Below, piece after piece: positions 9,831-21,583 of a DNA stretch of 64,000 nucleotides (within the stretch, counting starts at the first letter, position 1; each line of letters starts with the position of its first letter). The notes beneath the pieces are model-generated. The model was not told where the DNA came from, searched no databases, and saw nothing but the letters and a program-made list of their open reading frames with translations. The stretch lies in NCBI GenBank assembly GCA_029237695.1, contig CM055274.1:22495505-22559504 (forward strand), in the 5' to 3' direction. Source of the stretch: Conchocele bisecta. Its lineage: Eukaryota > Mollusca > Bivalvia > Lucinida > Thyasiridae. Position numbers and translations under genes: made by a program.

Positions 9831-10198
9831 ACCAGGTGGGGGTATGCGATGGGTAATTTAATTTAACGATCGGGCTTCATCCTCACTGGAATTCCGACTG
9901 GAGACCTGGTTTGGCCCTCACATACGTCTTTTTGTATATGACAGTTGAATCTGGTTATACCCCTTATGAGAGTATTACGATTATTTGTAATCCTATTTTA
10001 GGGGAAGAGGCCAAGTGACTGGTGTGGTATTCTAATTTCAGGGCTGAATGTATGTTTTCTCGATGTAAATATTCCGTTCTGATTTTTTAATTCCCCCCCC
10101 GCCCCCCCCCCCCCCCCCCCCCAATGCAGCAGGTTAAAATGGGGTCGAACCATGACCATAGCTGTTGATAGGCCGTTAAGCACCAATAAACAAACTGG
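9830..10198 (+). mobile_element. H-family SINE-like retroposon
   Basis: Nearly full copy from GGGTACCAGGTGGG to CACCAATAAACAAAC. It includes an unusual poly-C run of about 30 (10093-10122, one G) in place of the normal TTTTCCCC segment. Confidence 0.7.
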
Positions 10199-10507
10199 TC
10201 GCAAATGCTGTAAACCCCATTTCTCCACTTACAGCTGCACGTATGAAGATGTATGTGATAAGGTTGATAAGTGCACTCGTAGCAAGATGTGATTGTGCTG
10301 TAAATATGTCCTTCATTCTATGTATGACGGACACACTGTATCTGTATACATTAGAAATGTGCTCTGTACATATATGGTTAAGTTAATGCTTTTGTAAGTA
10401 GTGCTGCTTTCATGTATAACATTCGAAGATATAGATATAAAGGCTGGGCTTTCAGCCGATGAAATTACCCTACTATACTGCGTGCGAGTGGATTAGATAG
10501 TTCCAGT

Positions 10508-11461
10508 GCTCCAGATAAGTTTTGTATCTAAAGAGTATTATACCCCCAGATTTCAAATTCACTGCGTATTTTACTTTTACAAATATATTATTGATTTTCT
10601 TGCTTTAATATTAAATAGGGAACAAATGATAAAAAATAAAACCCAATTTAAAAATTCACTTATTTGAGCTGCAAAAAGCATGCACCGTTAGTTTTTGCAG
10701 CTCAACTATAAACTATAGTCTGTTTCACGAAAGCTGCCCAAATTTTACGGCCATATAAACAATTCAAAAACAATATTTTTTTCGATAGTACATGTATTAA
10801 ATTAAAGGAAAATTTAAGAATGAGCCTTCTTTTTATTTCGTGAAATTCGGTCAAATATTGGTTTTATTACAAAAAATTGATTTGTCTATGGGAATTTAAC
10901 ATGTGGGAAAAAGAGGTAAAGGAGTGAGGGATTAGTCAAAAAACAAAAAAATTTGGAAATTGACTCCGAAACCTGACTAGATAGCTTGGATATGATCTAA
11001 CTAAGAAAACAAAAGTTAAATTTTAAAAATCGGTCAAGTATTTCTGAAATTCAAAAACATTTCCCCATGTTAAATCCCCATAGACATCTTCACTCCGTGA
11101 AGATGTCTATGGGGATTTAACATGGGGAAATTGTTTTTTCGCAATAAAATCAATATTTGACCAAATTTCACGAAATAAAAAGAAGGCTCATTCTTAATTT
11201 TTCCTTTAATTTAATATTATCAAAATAAATCTTGTTTTTTAATTGTTTATATAGCCGTAAAATTTGGGCAGCTTTCGTGAAACAGACAGTAAATACATGT
11301 ATTCAACTTTATTACAGCATTTTCACTACATGTACTCTGTTTGAAAATTAATGTGTATTTTCACATTGCTATTAGTATTTTGTACTCCCACATTTGATAA
11401 TCAATGCGGATTCTGCTAAAATAGGTGCGTAAAATACGCCAATGCGCACCTTATCTGGAGC
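10508..11461. mobile_element. Long hairpin element with C-like ends
   Basis: Ends GCTCCAGATAAG as in C, but the interior is different. Inverted arms 10724-10940 and about 11140-11290 start/end with TGTTTCACGAAAGCTGCCCA, and there is an inner stem around TGTCTATGGGGATTTAACAT. It is probably one hairpin element inserted in another. A degenerate relative lies at 57465-57895. Confidence 0.7.
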
Positions 11462-12002
11462 GCTGTAGTTCTCGTCTGTATATGACCGTTCTGTTAAACA
11501 GACGTAGAACCCGTCAATAAATCTGGTTTATAGACATTATGGTGTGAAAATTCACATTCAAAATCTACACTAAGTCGAAACTTCTCACAAATGAGACGAG
11601 CCATGTAATCTTGTACCTAAGAAGATGGTATCTTGTGAATAATATGTACAAAATTTACGATATTTTCCGTAAATGATGTCAAAAGTTGAGAAAATGTTTA
11701 AAGCAAATACGGAAGAGAATTCCGCATTTGCTATGAAATTTTCAACATCATTTCCAGAAAATATCACTGTTTCTGTATTAAAATATTTTTTATGAAAAAC
11801 TCGCTTCTTTTTGGGTACAAACTCGTATGGCGTGTCTCAAATGTTGTTGGGCCTCTTCTGTTGCTGGTGGCCCCATATTTCAATAATTAAATTGTGGGCC
11901 CTTCAACAAGATGTGTAACAAAAACATTTCTTGAAGAAATTTGTTTTGAAAATTTGAAGTTTTCGCGGAAAAAAAAAGCTTTATAGCAAATGTTTGATTA
12001 AC

Positions 12003-12229
12003 TGGGGCCCGTTTCACTAAACTTTGTACGACTAAAATATTCATAAGTGTAAATTTAGGATCGTCTGGAAATTTCAATTGATGGATTTACATTTATTGAG
12101 CATATATGTTCAATAAATGTAAATCCAATAATTATTAACAAGAAAACATTGTTCATGTGAAATTTACAGACTCATAATTTTGCACTTACAAACATTTTAG
12201 TCTTACAAAGTTTAGTGAAACGGTCCCCT
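12003..12229. mobile_element. B-family hairpin MITE
   Basis: Complete copy with a shortened central palindrome. Confidence 0.8.
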
Positions 12230-12471
12230 GATCTATATCTGCAAAATACACAGCTGAAATGAGGTGGCCATTATCAGCAACCTTGTATATTATAGACTAT
12301 TTTTGTACCAGACATCAGCTCATAAATACTATATGTAATATATAAAACGAGTTACCTCAGATCTGTAGTAGTTAGCAGAAAACAGCAAGTAAAAGTATTT
12401 GTTTCATTTATTTGTTTATGATAACACAACAACTAATAGTGTCTATTGTTTCCTCGTGTCTATTAGTTTCT

Positions 12472-12768
12472 GTAGCCTATTTCATCAACATTGCAAAGTA
12501 TACTTTAGTAGCAAAGTATACTTTGAGGGAGAAATTTTCAATTTTATGATAAATTTTTATTATACTGAATTTATTACATTATCACAGCCAATTTGGCTGT
12601 GATAATGTAATAAATTCAGTATAATAATTCTGCATACTTTTAATCATGAAATATATGCATTTGTTAGTTCTATATGAAATAATGCATTTCAGGAAAAATA
12701 AATGATTACTCCCTCAAAGTATACTTTTCTAGTAAAGTATACTTTGCAATGTTGATGAAATAGGCTAC
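12472..12768. mobile_element. A-family hairpin MITE
   Basis: Complete copy with both GTAGCC...-type ends; close in sequence to the copy at 1-262. Confidence 0.85.
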
Positions 12769-12807
12769 TGGACTCTCAGAGTTATCTAAGACATTACCAA
12801 TACTTAC

Positions 12808-12965
12808 TCAGGGCTGAATACATTTTTTCTTGATGCAAATATTCCGTTCTGATTTTGGATTTTCCCTCAATGCGGGATCGAACCCGTTAGCCCGACCTTA
12901 AATGACCATAGCTGTTGATAGGCCGTTAAACACCAATAAACAAATAAACAAACAAACAAAACCAA
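12808..12965 (+). mobile_element. H-family 3' fragment
   Basis: Begins CAGGGCTGAATACATTTT and ends in a (CAAA)n tail after TAGGCCGTTAAACACC. Head missing, as expected for 5'-truncated retroposons. Confidence 0.65.
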
Positions 12966-13157
12966 TACTTACTGGTATTTCTGACTCGTCATGGCAAAAA
13001 CGGGTGTATTGAGTTTGCGACTAATGCAGGATGATCAGCGCCTACACTGTTCGCTCTTGCGACGGTGAAATATTTCCAATGGTTGTTTTATCACAGTTTT
13101 AGGACATTTGTACCCATGATACAAGCGGATTTTTGCAAACAGTGCAGATCCAGTTGA

Positions 13158-13470
13158 GCCGGCGTAAATTAACGGTAGGGGTTCCTCCTCCTTATAGGAA
13201 TCACGATTTGCCTGGTTTGGCCCTCGGGTACGTTTTTATCTTTGACTCTTTTGTTACTTGGGAGCTGAATTGAGTTATTGCCCATTATAAAAGTAGTAAG
13301 ATTATTACTGATCATACTGCTTTTGGGAGGGGACCAAGTGATTCTGGTGTGGCGAGGAATTGGCATCAAATCAGGATTATTCTGATTTCAGGGCTGAATA
13401 TATAGTTTTTTTTATTGTAAATATTCAGTTCTGATTTTGGGATTTTCCCCCATTTGTACATGTACTTGTA
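13158..13470 (+). mobile_element. H-related SINE-like element
   Basis: Variant with TAGGGGTTCCTCCT, CCTGGTTTGGCCCTC and CAGGGCTGAATATATAG segments. The left limit of arm homology (13244) falls inside it; the mirror part is 52680-52860. Confidence 0.6.
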
Positions 13471-13849
13471 CAGGTAATATATGCAGTTTAGTACTAATAT
13501 ATGGGGTTTAGTATTTCCAATCTACTGGATTGTCAAACCTGTACGAATATTCGTAACCCTATTTTAGCATATCTATTACATGGGTAGAGGCATCAACATG
13601 TGCTTGTATCATACAAGCCTAGAATCACCATGGCTGTTGACAGGCCATTAAACACAATACATATTATTTCTAAGTTCTAATGAAAGTATGTGATGTTAAC
13701 ACTCAGTTGAGCCACCTTGGCGAGACGGTCTTCATTGAATGAAGACAATAAATTGTTTTCAAAAATGGCATTAAACGTTGATGAATATATTCATAATATT
13801 CTTCGTACATTTGACAAAGTTTACCATGCAGTCTACACTTCTTAACTCA

Positions 13850-14013
13850 TATTTTGATTGTAAATATTGAGTTCTGAAGTTGGGATTTACCCCCCTCGGA
13901 CAGGTGGATACGGGACACGACCCCGTTGACCCGTCTGCGTGTAGACTCCCTGAGGCTTGTACCTCTATGTCAGAAAAGCGGACGTTAAACCCTATTCACT
14001 CACTCACTCACTC
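13850..14013 (+). mobile_element. 5'-truncated G-family SINE, shared by arms
   Basis: Only the last ~160 bp (from the ATTTTGATTGTAAATATT segment to the (CACT)n tail) are present, between ACTTCTTAACTCA duplications. 5' truncation with an intact tail fits reverse transcription at the target. The right arm has the same copy at 52091-52248. Confidence 0.8.
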
Positions 14014-14204
14014 ACTTCTTAACTCAAACTCTCTTACGTCAAACAACTGATACCTCTAACTCAAATTATTGGTCCCCAAGTACATGTTTTCCTATATATT
14101 AACTCGTTAACTCAAAGTAGATTCCTCAGTCCCCTAGACTTTGAGTGAACGTGTGTAGACTGTATTTATGGTAATTTCAGTCTGATATCATGTCATTTTT
14201 TTTG

Positions 14205-14445
14205 TGGCTGTGACTGGAGAAATGGAGCTTAATGGTTTTCAGGACCAGTGTAGCTCCTGATCAAATAACAGTCTTGTAGCCTGATAACGATCTATATTGC
14301 TTGATAGAAGCATGACGGGTGTTTCATTGATGGAATGCCGAACAGTGCAGATCCTGATCAGACTGCGGATGCACAGGCTGATCTGGATCTACACTGGTCG
14401 CAAAACTCATAAACTCCATTTCTCCAGTCACACTCACAGCCATGT
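14205..14445. mobile_element. I-family hairpin repeat
   Basis: Complete copy; right-arm partner 51665-51900. Confidence 0.75.
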
Positions 14446-14734
14446 TTAGCGTGTACATCATGTATGTAAATGATAGGTAGTAAGAAGTTGCACGATGGAT
14501 CGACCTTTAGTGTACAGTTATCTTTTAATATACGTCGATCCATCTGCAGGGTACAGTTACCACTGTGATCTCTTGTTGTAGGGTAGCGAGACGCTGCTGT
14601 ATTTTCTTTTAAAAAGAAAATAAAGAAAACAGAAAATTATACGACGTTTTATGTCCTCTTTGTTGTTCCTTGAAAGGAATGTAGGAAATACAGAGGGTGT
14701 CTTTGCTTACGAGATATTCCACTGTAATCCATTG

Positions 14735-14900
14735 GGTGGTTGGTTGGGAGCATGTTATGGGTAATTTAACGATTTGGGATTTTTCCTTACCGGAAACCGA
14801 CCCGAGACCTGGTTTGGACCTCAGATACGTCTTTGGCATTCTTGTATGCGAGTCGAATTTGGTTTTAACCCTTAATGTACAAGTAATACAATTTTATCCT
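14735..14900 (+). mobile_element. H-family head fragment
   Basis: Only the head is present: GGGAGCATGTTATGGG, GTAATTTAACGAT, GAGACCTGGTTTGG. The right arm has it at about 51210-51370. The following 14900-15080 is unclassified. Confidence 0.55.
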
Positions 14901-15082
14901 GTCAACACAGTGCGTATGTGCCGTGAGACACGGTGCTGTGAAACATTTTTGATATCCTGTCGATACGACCTAATCACTGCGTATGAATATGTGCGGTTGT
15001 CGTGCTAGTCGATTCTCCGATTTTGACGATGCGGCTGGTGTTGTGTTTTGCATTTTAAAGCTATTTGTAGGTGTTAACAGGA

Positions 15083-15230
15083 TAAATAGAATCGTAGGTT
15101 AGTGCCGTGAATGGGAAAAAATATCTGGCGCGGCACGGAAACAAGATGGGCTCAGCAGAGCCTCGCCATCCAGTTTCCTAAGCCTTGCCAGATATTTATT
15201 CACATTCACGGCACTAACCTACTATTCTCT
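15083..15230. repeat. Hairpin beside first gap
   Basis: Arms GTAGGTTAGTGCCGTGAAT ... ATATCTGG and complement, with a GGGCTCAGCAGAGCC loop region. Mirror copy at 50880-51015. Its foldback may explain the assembly break. Confidence 0.75.
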
Positions 15231-15233
15231 ATA

Positions 15234-15733
15234 NNNNNNNNNNNNNNNNNNNNNNNNNNNNNNNNNNNNNNNNNNNNNNNNNNNNNNNNNNNNNNNNNNN
15301 NNNNNNNNNNNNNNNNNNNNNNNNNNNNNNNNNNNNNNNNNNNNNNNNNNNNNNNNNNNNNNNNNNNNNNNNNNNNNNNNNNNNNNNNNNNNNNNNNNNN
15401 NNNNNNNNNNNNNNNNNNNNNNNNNNNNNNNNNNNNNNNNNNNNNNNNNNNNNNNNNNNNNNNNNNNNNNNNNNNNNNNNNNNNNNNNNNNNNNNNNNNN
15501 NNNNNNNNNNNNNNNNNNNNNNNNNNNNNNNNNNNNNNNNNNNNNNNNNNNNNNNNNNNNNNNNNNNNNNNNNNNNNNNNNNNNNNNNNNNNNNNNNNNN
15601 NNNNNNNNNNNNNNNNNNNNNNNNNNNNNNNNNNNNNNNNNNNNNNNNNNNNNNNNNNNNNNNNNNNNNNNNNNNNNNNNNNNNNNNNNNNNNNNNNNNN
15701 NNNNNNNNNNNNNNNNNNNNNNNNNNNNNNNNN
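15234..15733. other. Assembly gap, 500 N (artificial)
   Basis: Exactly 500 N. Both flanks end/start with TATTCTCTATA. The right arm (50869-50879) has this 11-mer once and continuous sequence through it. So the true gap here is zero with an 11-bp overlap, at least in the other copy. Confidence 0.97.
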
Positions 15734-15854
15734 TATTCTCTATATTCGTAATCCTATTACTTTTAGGAGAAGAGGGCAAGTGACTGGTGTGGTATGGACC
15801 TGGCACCAGGTCGAGTTATTCTAATTCGCTTTTGGTAGGCCATTAATAAACACC

Positions 15855-16205
15855 AATAATTCCAGCACAAAAATATTTACACAATTCCCTAACATTTGAT
15901 TGGCCCGTAGCAAGTCTCTGTCCAAAATTTATATCCCAGTAAACTCCCACGCTGAACTACTTTCCATAACCGTGAGGCGCAGTTAAAATAATTAAGAAAA
16001 CGGAAAATAAAAACATTTTATTGATGGATTTATTTCAAATACTGGAATTATAAGGAATGAATGGCCTTTTTGTGGAATTTATCGGGGATATAAACTTGGA
16101 AAAGTCGCGGGAATACTGGACGAGGCCTTCCTACCTTCGTCCAGTATTCCCGCGACTTTTCCAAAATTATACCCCGATAAATTCCACAAAAAGGCTATTT
16201 ATTCC
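15855..16205. mobile_element. Second copy of palindrome-bearing element
   Basis: Repeats 7610-7963 including the promoter-like segment TTTGATTGGCCCGTAGCAAG and the 150-bp palindrome. Right-arm partner 50436-50760. Confidence 0.75.
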
Positions 16206-16234
16206 TATAATAAATAAAATCAATCAACATTTAG

Positions 16235-17003
16235 ATGTACGTCAAAAGATTTTCACATAACTGTCGAGGTCGCCCTCAAGACACTGGTTGGATAGCCATC
16301 AACGTGAGGAAGCTATTGATGAAGTTATGATTTGTATTAACCCTTCCTACACTGTTGACGAAAATTGCCGTCTGCTGTTTTTCATTTTTGCTTTAATTCT
16401 TAACAAAAAACTGGTTTTGACAGCATATGAGAATCGTCTCCACTGGAGACGATTCTCATGTGCTGTCAAAACCAGGTTTTTGTCGATAAATATTGAAAAT
16501 AAAACACTTCCAGCAGCCGACAACATTTAATTCAGCGTAGTAAGGGTTAAGGATCCGACTTGCAGATCAAGAGATAGATATTCACATTTGGATGTACACC
16601 CAAAATTGTACACACAAACGTCAAGATCACGAAGGTGAATATCAAGGTCATCTAAATGACACTGGGTGGATGGTCATCAATGTGCGGGAGGTATTGATGT
16701 AGTTTGGTAATGATTCGACTAACGAATCAGGAGATATTCAACATTTGGACGTACATCCAAAATTGTTGACATGTATCAAGGTGACGGTCAATGTCACCCG
16801 AATGACGTTAAGTGGACAGCCAACAATGTGAGGAAGGTATTGAAGTTTGGTAATGATTTGACTAGCGGATCAAAATTTGGACGTGCAAATGGACCAAGAG
16901 ATATTCAAAATGAACAAAATTGTTCAATCTGCCTACGACGTCTATGCCGGAATTGTGACCGCTACCTCATATCTCATTTTTCACTAACGAGGGCGAGACA
17001 ACA
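16235..17003 (+). repeat. J-family degenerate tandem repeat
   Basis: Units of roughly 130-170 bp contain TGGATAGCCATCAATGTGAG, GATCCGACTAACGGATCA, CATTTGGACGTACRTCCAAA and AAGGTCACC. The array ends with GAGGGCGAGACAA. Interrupted by an F MITE. Right-arm partner about 49635-50415. Confidence 0.7.
16337..16550. mobile_element. F-family TTAA MITE in J array
   Basis: F elements end TTAACCCTTCCTACRCTG and CGTAGTAAGGGTTAA with a central stem GAGAATCGTCTCCACTGGAG. This copy interrupts a J repeat at TTAA. Right-arm partner 50095-50306. Confidence 0.85.
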
Positions 17004-17171
17004 AAATGGTTTATTTCCAATGTACTGGATTGTCAAACATGTATGAAAAACACAGAGATTGTTGCCATTCAAATTTTATTTCCTTGATAATATATTTCCT
17101 TATAATTACAGTCGTGATCTTTAATGACAAAAAAGACCAGTATTTTTGTTTAAAACCAATGTACAGGTCAA

Positions 17172-17390
17172 GCTACCGTAACAACCCTAAATATTTGGAC
17201 ACCATTTGTTTTGGGTAATACATATTTATATAAATACATGTATAGGGTTTCCAAATACATTATTATTGTGATAAACCTGTACATGCATACTAACACTAAA
17301 TATTTGAAAACTTTGTTTTGGGAAACCATATATTTACATAAATATGTATTTCTCAGAATAAATTGCGTCCAAATATTTAGGCTAATCAGA
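17172..17390. mobile_element. Hairpin MITE, TACCGTAAYAACC family
   Basis: Same ends as 5418-5622 with a longer ACATATTTATATAAATA-type interior; one end degenerate. Right-arm partner 49245-49460. Confidence 0.7.
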
Positions 17391-18175
17391 GCTCCAGATA
17401 ATGTGCGTATTTGCTTAACCCTTTCAACACCAAGTAACTTAATGGGCTGTTCCATGCCACTGTTTCATGCTATTTCATTGGTCCATTCAAACTTTCAGGC
17501 TATTCCGTTCTTCAGAAAGGGTAATTTTTTCAAATTTTTTAACTATTAACAAACAGTGGAGATCCTGATGAGACGGCTCGTTACGAGCCGGCTCATCTGG
17601 ATCTGCACTGTTTGCAAACATTGTCTCTATAGAGGTCTGTGGTGTTGAAAGGGTTAAATACGCAATAAAAATTGCCAAAAACCTAATTGAAATCAGAAGA
17701 AGCGAGTATCAAAAAGCAATGAAATATTTGTGGTATCTTTATCATGCGACAGAAAAGAATAAACAGACCACAAATATAGCATATTTTCTTATTTTTCCAT
17801 GAAAACACATCTTGGTATTTCATTAGAATTGTCTCCAAGGAGACAATTCTAATGAAATGCCAAGACATGATTTCATTTAGAAGCAAACTATTTAATAAGT
17901 GCGGTCTGCTGATGTGTAAACAGTAGTGTGATTTTATTGTCGCGCCTGCTTCAGCAGAGGCGCGACTATAGTCGGCGCTTTTTCCGTCGTCGTCCGCGTC
18001 GTCCGTTTTTTTTGTAAGGCAAATGCGTTAAAGTTATTGTCAAATGCCTCAGCAGGCGCGATACCGCTTCTGTGGCGGAATTCTTGTTTTACCCAATTAA
18101 AATTTTGAAATACCCAATTGCTTCAGAAATGATGGAGTGACAATACTCAATTAGTAATTCCTTATATGGATCACT
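17390..18175. mobile_element. C-family MITE with nested insertions
   Basis: The C copy is interrupted by an E-family element at its TTAA (17415-17657). A ~150-bp GC-rich palindromic segment (about 17938-18095, GTCGCGCCTGCTTCAGCAG end) interrupts it again. The right-arm partner is about 48450-49240. Confidence 0.75.
17415..17657. mobile_element. E-family TTAA MITE nested in C element
   Basis: E elements have ends TTAACCCTTTCAACACC and an inner hairpin GTAGATCCAGATGAGCCGGC with its complement. This one is inserted at the TTAA of a C-family MITE. Confidence 0.85.
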
Positions 18176-18280
18176 GGCTAATTATCATATACTAATCAAC
18201 ATACATTGTCCAACATTTCCAGTATTCTGTAGGTGACTATGGACCAACTTAATAGATCGCTGGTGGAAGACTTGGACCTG

Positions 18281-18495
18281 GGGGTCGTTTCACGAAACGT
18301 ACAACTAAAATGTTTGTAAGTGAAAAATTATGATAGTCTGTAAATTTCACATTGACAATGTTTTCTTGTAAACAATTATTGCATAGGCAGCCTATGCTCA
18401 ATAAATGAAAACCCATCAATTGAAATTTCCAGACGATCCTAAATTTGTACTTATGAACATTTTAGTCGTACGACGTTTAGTGAAACGGGCCCCTG
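18281..18495. mobile_element. B-family hairpin MITE
   Basis: Copy in reverse order of the inner segments; the right-arm partner is 48129-48348. Confidence 0.8.
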
Positions 18496-18627
18496 GGACC
18501 CATTTCTGTATATTGCATTGAAGTACACTATAGAAATGGGTGGTGGGGTATATATTTTGAAACGACCATTTACTGGGTCCCTGAGTCTTTGACCCGTTAT
18601 TTAGATCTCCAGATAAATGAAAGATCT

Positions 18628-18895
18628 GTAGCCTATTTCACCAACATTGCAAAGTATACTTGTCTAGCAAAGTACATGTATACTTTGACGGAGTAATCAT
18701 TTATTTTCCCCAAAATGCATTATTTCATATAGAACTAACGACTGCATATATTTGATGATTAAAAGTATGCAGAATTATTATACCGAATTTATTACATTAT
18801 CACAGCCATTTTTGTTAATGTAATAAATTCAGTATAATAAAAATTAATAAATTTATCCTTAAATTGAAAATTTCTCCCTCAAAGTGTACTTAGCC
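18628..18895. mobile_element. A-family MITE, one end truncated
   Basis: Central stem is shortened (ACAGCCATTTTTGTTAATG) and the distal end stops at AAGTGTACTTAG. The right-arm partner is about 47731-47998. Confidence 0.8.
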
Positions 18896-19003
18896 ATTAA
18901 GGCGAAAAATAAAGTAAATGCATTTTTTTGTCATACAAAGTCAAATATAACATGTATAAACATGATAAATGCACCTGTAACTAGCCTACTAAAAAAATAT
19001 CAC

Positions 19004-19266
19004 TTAACCCTTTCAACACTATCCAGATTGTATATTGGTAAACAGTGTAGATCCAGATGATCCGGCTCGTCACACCGGCTCGTGACGAGCCGTCTCATCA
19101 GGATCTGAACTTTTCGCAAGTACCGTAATTTTCATATTTTTGAGAGAAAAAAACCCACCCCTTTTTCATAAATGGACTAATCTGAAAAATCATTTTGTGA
19201 TGGTTTGATTGGTTGCAAAATTAACATGTCAAAATCCATTCCAGTTATTCGGGGTGAAAGGGTTGA
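19004..19266. mobile_element. E-family MITE
   Basis: Ends TTAACCCTTTCAACACTA and GGTGAAAGGGTTGA; one outer TTAA has mutated. Right-arm partner 47352-47621. Confidence 0.8.
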
Positions 19267-19477
19267 ATGGCGGGAACCAAATATTGCCGTATGCTGTTTT
19301 TCAATTTTAACTTATTTCAGAACACATGTTTGAGAGCTTATGAGAACAGAGATAATTCACATGTGCCGTCATACATCTCTTCAGAGTAGAATGGAAAATA
19401 ATTAAACAAGGGCATCGTTATTACCGGACCATCGGGTAGAGCGTGGAATGACAATATGGATCATGACACCCACACCG

Positions 19478-19665
19478 GTGGAAGACTCGGACCTATGACA
19501 CAAAAAAATGCCTATTAAAAAAAATACCATTTATACCCCACCCACTTGGTCTCGTACAGTACCATCTTCTATAGAAGATGGTACTGTACGAGACCAAGTG
19601 GGTGGGGTAATGGGATTTTTTTTTAATAGGCATTTTTTTTGGTGTCATAGGTCCGAGTCTTCCAC
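19478..19665. mobile_element. Long palindromic element
   Basis: Arms GTGGAAGACTCGGACCTATG ... CCACCCACTTGGTCTCGTAC with loop ATCTTCTATAGAAGAT. Mirror copy at about 46955-47140. Confidence 0.75.
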
Positions 19666-19679
19666 CTGTGGACACCCAT

Positions 19680-20220
19680 GCCGAGGCTTTGAAAGTACAT
19701 ATATAAGGAAAAACTCTAACAAAAAACTATATCGGGCTGTTCAAGTTCAACATACAAGCATAACTCAAAATGCCCTGCCCCTCCACCATCGTGATGGGGC
19801 ACAAAATGTTCTTAAAATCAGAGACATTTTCTGGCAAAATAAACATTCATTCACCATTACCCCACGTATTGAACGGCATTATTGTACATTTTAAATCAGA
19901 CTTAACTTTCCACACTGATATCAGGGGCGATAACCGTGTTTCCTTAAAATGTTAACAGACATTACTACCGTATTTATATTCTGTATTTATTTTTTGATGT
20001 GCAATTATCATACTTTATAATCTGTCAAAAATATTATTTGTTCAGGTGACGTATTTAATTAGTATAAATAAGTTAAAAATACCATAACTCATTTGCAAAT
20101 AGCCTGATACCAATGAACGACACTAGAAGTAAAATAAATATTACTAAATGATTATATCTGTGTAGCAGGCACTCATAATTTTTAGAACTGGTGGAATAGT
20201 TACACAATTATACCCTTATT
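19680..20220. other. Unclassified, non-repetitive
   Basis: Shared with the right arm at about 46376-46935. In the right arm about 46855-46890 has an extra GTCGCGTCCGCTTGCAGACA segment absent here. Short open frames only. Confidence 0.4.
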
Positions 20221-20442
20221 TTAACTCTTTGCACGCTAGCGATGAAAATATCCGCCAAACAAATTAGAAGTATACGATTTATTTCTCTCTGTGAATATGT
20301 CTTGAAATTTCATTAGAATTGAGTCCTCAGGACTCAATTCTAATGAAATTCCAAGACATATTCATGATATTTACAGGGAGAAATAAAAGAAACTATTTGA
20401 ACTATTTATAGCCCACAAGTTTCCCAGCATGCAAAGAGTTAA
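20221..20442. mobile_element. D-family TTAA MITE
   Basis: D elements are ~220-245 bp, bounded by TTAA, with ends TTAACTCTTTGCATGCTAG and CATGCAAAGAGTTAA. The central stem is GTCTTGGAATTTCATTAGAA against its complement. TTAA targets and (C)YCTTT ends are piggyBac-like (inference). The right-arm partner is 46154-46375. Confidence 0.85.
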
Positions 20443-21060
20443 TTCCTATAAAGTACATGTTGTGCCTACCGGTACTGAGTGGGCATGTACCTTTAACGTA
20501 CGGTAATGGAATGCATTTTCTTATGACGAGTCACATATACCATATTCAAGACCAGGCCAAATGATCACGGTCACTTTTATTTTTGTTATTACCAGCGTAA
20601 TGTCTACTTCGCTGGTGACGTCCACTGGTCTATTACCCAGCGCAACGTCCGTAACGCTCATCCTTTTATGTCATTTATAAACAAGAGATTGCCACACCAT
20701 TTTCTTTCCTGATCCCATGTCAATCATTTTGTTTGTTTCTACGGGCGTTGTCACAATATTGAATGTTAGTCCTTGTCTTGTCACTTTCTGATGACGCCAT
20801 TTGTTTTATTCAAGTAAATCACTATGCTGTAGCTGTTTGCGCTCTCAAATTTACACCATAATATCAAATGACGTCATAATATACAATGATGATGTTGGAT
20901 CGTCACAAATGTTGTTCATGGTTCTGCGCAATTTACATTGAGGAAATTTTAAATATTAACGCGGATATCGCAAGAATAAGTTTGATTTGGCGTCAATTTT
21001 ACGACTGCTCCGCACCGTCTTTAATAGCGTACAAACAATCCTTGGTTATCTATAAATCAA
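20443..21060. other. Unclassified, non-repetitive
   Basis: Includes several TGACGTCA/GACGTCA-like strings (20608, 20872) but no clear gene. Right-arm partner about 45536-46153. Confidence 0.4.
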
Positions 21061-21439
21061 GCTCCAGATAAGCTGCTTATTTGCTTAAATACCCAATTAA
21101 AATTGCACAATACCCAATTGAAATCAGAAGTAGCGAGTATCAAAAAGCAATAACAAATTTGTGGTACCTTTATCATGCTACAGAAAACAATAAACAGACC
21201 ACAAATATAGCATATTTTTCTTATTTTCCATGAAAACACATCTTGGTATTTCATTAGAATTGTCTCTAATGAAATGTCAAGACATGTTTTCATTTAGAAG
21301 CAAACTATTCAATAATTGCCATCTGTTGATGTGTAAACAGTAGTGTGATTTTATTTTACCCAATTAAAATATTGAAATACCCAATTGCTTCAGATATGAT
21401 AGAGTGACAATACTCAATTACAAATTCCTTATCTGGAGC
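21061..21439. mobile_element. C-family hairpin MITE
   Basis: Complete copy with both GCTCCAGATAAG-type ends. The right-arm partner is 45157-45535. Confidence 0.85.
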
Positions 21440-21583
21440 CCTGTATAAGGTCACTAAAAGTATTAAAATGATGGGAGTATATAATAACTGGATTGTGAGC
21501 AAATATTGAACAATCTATAACGTTGTGTTCATTAATTACAGACGGTGTCCACAAACTTCTGGATCAGTCCTCGTACATAGGTA

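Noticed and set aside
15111..15824. Long open frames across N tracts (also at 33239-34066 and 52836-53510)
   Set aside because: They are open only because N codons are unreadable; no coding sequence supports them.
16235..17003. CRISPR-like array in the J repeats
   Set aside because: Units are long, degenerate and without unique spacers, and the genome is eukaryotic.
17211..17549. 112-residue frame
   Set aside because: It spans three different MITEs and is not conserved between arms.
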